Origin: Candidatus Peribacteria bacterium
Lineage (GTDB): Bacteria; Patescibacteriota; Gracilibacteria; Peribacterales; Peribacteraceae
Reading direction: 5' to 3'
DNA length: 7,785 nucleotides
Assembly: GCA_903854455.1 (NCBI GenBank)
Contig: CAINWJ010000033.1
Span: 1-7,785, forward strand
The notes below the pieces were generated by a model that saw only the letters and a program-made list of their open reading frames with translations, was not told the origin of the DNA and did not search any database. Every line of letters starts with the position of its first letter. Positions within the stretch are counted from its first letter, which is position 1. A program made the position numbers and the translations under genes. This document shows positions 5,330 to 7,785 of this stretch, piece after piece.

Positions 5330-6180
5330 CCCCCTGATCCACTCACCCGTATCTGTGGCAAATATTTCAAAGGATCCACCAACACTCCGCCAACTTTGAC
5401 TGCAAAATGCAGGTGCGGACCGGTTGTCAGCAATCCTGCACCGGCGGTCCCAGGCTGACCACCTGTGGTCCCGATGACTTGACCGGGGAATACCTGATCT
5501 CCCTGCTTTACGCTCGCCGAGGTGATGTGACCGTACACCGTCTGCACACCGTCGCCGTGATCGAGAACGACAAAGCTATAGCCAAGTCCATTGAGTGCGA
5601 CTTTCAGCACCGTCGCCGAAGCCGGTGCCTGAATGGACGTACCCTGCGGTACCGGAATATCGATGGCATGATGCGGTACGCCGAAGCGCCGCAAGTACCC
5701 GGCATCTTCAAATGTCGCGGACAATCCGACCGACGGTTCCACCGGCCACTGGGCGAGCTGCTTCGCCTCCGGATTGCCGAGTGTGTACGCCGTTCCCTCC
5801 GCCTCCCAGATCTCCTCGAGTGATGCACGGAGCAATGCCTCGGAATGAGTCCGTTGCTGAATCACGCTCAGCAATGTGGCACGCGTATCACGGAGTGCCT
5901 GCAATTTTTCGGGCACGTTTTCACGCAGAACCTGATCCTCTAAAAGCTGCAGCTGATAGCGCAAAATCTCCTCCTGATTCCCGAGCATCGCCTGCCGCAC
6001 CCGCTCCCGGTCGATGTCCTGCACCGCACCGGCGATGACCGCTCCCGGACGAACACCTCCCTGCCCATCAATATTTCCCTTGAGCGACTGCACACTCAGC
6101 ACTCCCGTCCAGAACAACGCGACAATCACGATGATAATGAGTGTCAAAAGTGGCCGAGGAAGATGAATGCGGATTTCCAC
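5326..6180 (-). CDS. Membrane-anchored M23 family peptidase (LytM/lysostaphin-type)
   Basis: M23 enzymes are zinc endopeptidases that cut peptidoglycan cross-bridges, or act as degenerate regulators of other hydrolases. The 284-residue product has a short cytoplasmic N-terminus, a membrane segment at about 11-31, a charged helical stretch likely to form a coiled coil (about 55-128) and a C-terminal M23 domain. The zinc motifs are complete: H170-x3-D174 in PHHAIDIP and H256-x-H258 in GPHLHFAV, with H218 in VYGHI as the expected catalytic residue, so it looks active. The architecture resembles EnvC- or MepM-like peptidases facing the cell wall. The start is GTG at 6180, as no better in-frame start exists and the membrane segment begins just after. 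The stop TAG is part of the REP element. It is divergent from the exported fibre-like gene. Confidence 0.93.
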   Translation of the reverse strand: MEIRIHLPRPLLTLIIIVIVALFWTGVLSVQSLKGNIDGQGGVRPGAVIAGAVQDIDRERVRQAMLGNQEEILRYQLQLLEDQVLRENVPEKLQALRDTRATLLSVIQQRTHSEALLRASLEEIWEAEGTAYTLGNPEAKQLAQWPVEPSVGLSATFEDAGYLRRFGVPHHAIDIPVPQGTSIQAPASATVLKVALNGLGYSFVVLDHGDGVQTVYGHITSASVKQGDQVFPGQVIGTTGGQPGTAGAGLLTTGPHLHFAVKVGGVLVDPLKYLPQIRVSGSGG

Positions 6181-6188
6181 TGTCCATC

Positions 6189-6194
6189 AGCATA
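6189..6194 (-). promoter_or_regulatory. Putative -10 box of the M23 gene
   Basis: The minus strand reads TATGCT, ending eight bases before the GTG start. The match to consensus is weaker than at pyrB or the fibre gene, but the spacing agrees with the pattern of the other genes here. Confidence 0.35.
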
Positions 6195-6348
6195 CAGGGC
6201 AACTGACCCACGGAGGAACTCATGAAGCTAAAATAGCTTTATGTAATATATTTTATAATATTCAACTAACTTCAATTAACTTTTTGGATAAATCACAATA
6301 TTTACTAAATATATCAATCCTCTTGCCCTCCAAGGAAAGCGTGTTTTT

Positions 6349-6357
6349 TGGTATACT
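6349..6357 (+). promoter_or_regulatory. Extended -10 promoter of the exported fibre-like gene
   Basis: TGG-TATACT fits an extended -10, with eight bases to the TTG start at 6366. The preceding 6235-6310 is very AT-rich and might act as an upstream element. No -35 box at proper spacing is found; TTGCCC at 6323 is about 23 bases from the -10, which is too far. The rest of the 185-base divergent gap holds only a small hairpin (AAGCTA 6225-6230 with TAGCTT 6234-6239). Confidence 0.6.
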
Positions 6358-6365
6358 CTAGAGAT

Positions 6366-7785
6366 TTGAATAAATACTCATCCACTCAACGGCTGACGAT
6401 CAATCAAGTGATCAGGCGAACACTGACGTGGATCGCACTTGTTGCCTATGTATTTTCGGTCATACCGCCGGTACCCGCCTTCGCCAAAAGTTCATGGAAT
6501 CCGACCCTCCTCGTGAGCACGGAGGCATTCCAAACCATCGATCAATCCGACACGAGTGCAACGGAAGTCGAAATCCGCTTCGGGGACAACTTAGGGCAAC
6601 GTCTGTTCTACGACGTCTCAGGGCAAACGTTCCAGTTCACCCGGGACCTGACAGTTGCAGGAAACATCACGGCAACGGGGTCAATTACTGCAGCAAAAAT
6701 CCTGTCCGGCACGACAGTCTACGCCACCAGATCATTCTCCGGAGCGGGACTGACCAGCTGCTCAGGTGCCTTAAGCAAGCTCCTCTGGGACGCGACGACG
6801 GGGCGCTTCTCCTGTGGCACTGACCAGGCTGGAAGTTTCAGTACAGGCAACACGCTCTCCATCGGTGATGCGCGGTACGTGAAGAAGTCCGGGGACACCA
6901 TGACGGGCGCACTCACCATCAATCTTTCCTCCGGCTTCCTGGGCCTCAAAGTGATGCAGATGATGTCGGGTGCATTCATCCATGCAGAGAAAAGCCTGAC
7001 GTCATCCGGATCCATCACCGCTGTCGGTAACATCACTGCACGAGGAACACTGTCGGGCGCACTGATCACGCAAGGTGGTGTGCCCGTTGTCACGACAACG
7101 TACTTCAACGATGTTCTCGATCCGAATGGAATACAGGATTCGACCGAATCAACGATGAGTTTCAATGATGGCTCACGGACGTTCACCATTGCCCCTGCCA
7201 GTGGTTCATTCGACTACTACCTGCGTGGGACGAAGGTCATCCGTTCGACATCAACGGGAGTGATTATTCCGGATACGACAGGAACGCACTTCATTTACTT
7301 CGACAGTGATCGTCAGCTCAAGTCATCGACGATCCCATGGTCATTCACGGACAACAAAGCGTTCGTCGCAACGGTGTACTGGCGAGCAGGCGGTGCGACA
7401 CCCGCCCTCCTGGCAGACGAACGCCATGGCATCGCGATGGACTGGGCAACGCACCGGTATCTACACAACACCGTCGGAACACGCTACGAGAGTGGACTCA
7501 CCGGAACATTCAACAACAACGGACCGTTCACCGTAACCGCTGGCGTCGTCCATGACGAGGATCTGCGCTTCTCCATACCGCAGCAGCAAAACACGAGAGT
7601 CCTGTATCGAGACGGTGCTACTCACTGGATTGCGGATGCATCGGGAAGCCTCTTATTCAAGGAGACAGCTGGGGTCATTCAGTATGATGCTGGAACTGGT
7701 ACGCCCGCAGATGTCGGAACCAATGCGTACGTCGCCTACTGGGTCTTCGCCACCGATGAAGTGACGAATCCAATTCTGGTAGTGA
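6366..7785 (+). CDS. Exported surface protein with phage tail-fibre-like segments, 3' partial
   Basis: An open frame starts at TTG 6366 and runs 473 codons to the window edge without a stop; other frames here are shadows. The N-terminus is a signal peptide: basic residues to R18, a hydrophobic stretch (20-34) and a likely cleavage at AFA-KSS after residue 40. Next are strand-rich Thr/Ser/Gly repeats, LTVAGNITATGSITA (95-109) echoed by LTSSGSITAVGNITA (211-225). Between them lies C132...KLLWDATTGRFSC150, then YVKKSGDTMTGALTI (171-185), a motif typical of phage tail fibres. The region 351-473 (ERHGIAMDW, DEDLRF, YWVFATD) also recalls tail or receptor-binding proteins. The protein is probably a secreted or cell-surface fibre, perhaps for attachment, and the missing C-terminus may hold the anchor or trimerisation domain. 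Exact function is unknown. Codon use looks like that of neighbours, so prophage origin is not evident. Confidence 0.8.
   Translation, partial: MNKYSSTQRLTINQVIRRTLTWIALVAYVFSVIPPVPAFAKSSWNPTLLVSTEAFQTIDQSDTSATEVEIRFGDNLGQRLFYDVSGQTFQFTRDLTVAGNITATGSITAAKILSGTTVYATRSFSGAGLTSCSGALSKLLWDATTGRFSCGTDQAGSFSTGNTLSIGDARYVKKSGDTMTGALTINLSSGFLGLKVMQMMSGAFIHAEKSLTSSGSITAVGNITARGTLSGALITQGGVPVVTTTYFNDVLDPNGIQDSTESTMSFNDGSRTFTIAPASGSFDYYLRGTKVIRSTSTGVIIPDTTGTHFIYFDSDRQLKSSTIPWSFTDNKAFVATVYWRAGGATPALLADERHGIAMDWATHRYLHNTVGTRYESGLTGTFNNNGPFTVTAGVVHDEDLRFSIPQQQNTRVLYRDGATHWIADASGSLLFKETAGVIQYDAGTGTPADVGTNAYVAYWVFATDEVTNPILVV

Noticed and set aside
6719..7189. Minus-strand 156-codon open frame
   Set aside because: Antisense to the exported fibre-like protein, whose frame is continuous over 473 codons and has a signal peptide and known motifs.

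Overview
The window is about half G+C and carries seven genes: six complete or near-complete housekeeping or envelope genes and one transposase gene cut by the left edge. Three complete genes end in TGA (pyrB, nnrD, the Nudix gene), so TGA works as stop and the code is not the TGA=Gly code of Gracilibacteria. No gene has an AGGAGG-type ribosome site. Several start on TTG or GTG, with a -10-like hexamer only 6-8 bases upstream. The long exported protein at the right edge joins a signal peptide, a Cys-flanked 'KLLWDATTGRFSC' element and a phage-tail-like 'YVKKSGDTMTGALT' element. I associate this style with Patescibacteria/CPR genomes such as Peribacteria. That placement is inference from style and I hold it at moderate to low confidence.

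Layout: (1) 1-601, minus strand: the N-terminal 200 residues of a REP-associated tyrosine transposase (RAYT, IS200-like HUH family). Its linker after the HUH motif is swollen by in-frame 13-14-residue repeats and two copies of a GC-rich palindrome. (2) 685-710: a REP-like palindrome preceded by GTAG, between the transposase and the 3' end of pyrB. (3) 727-1644, minus: pyrB, divergent from nnrD (1802-2581, plus) across a repeat-rich spacer. (4) 2653-3324, plus: a PgeF/laccase-domain protein, convergent with a Nudix hydrolase (3540-4070, minus). The 215-base gap between them is possibly structured and unexplained. (5) 4161-5285, plus: a dGTPase-like HD hydrolase, convergent with an M23 peptidase (5326-6180, minus). 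A second REP copy fills the junction and supplies the peptidase stop codon. (6) 6181-6365: AT-rich divergent promoter region. (7) 6366 to the right edge, plus: an exported fibre-like protein, open at the 3' end.

How the genes relate: most are single-gene units in alternating orientation, so no large operon is visible. pyrB (pyrimidine synthesis), nnrD (NAD(P)H repair), the Nudix hydrolase and the dGTPase-like protein (nucleotide hygiene) share a nucleotide/cofactor theme. PgeF and the M23 peptidase act on or near peptidoglycan. The most unusual content is the REP/RAYT pair: the transposase, two exact 24-base REP copies at gene ends, and a GC-rich relative of the same palindrome built into the transposase coding sequence itself.
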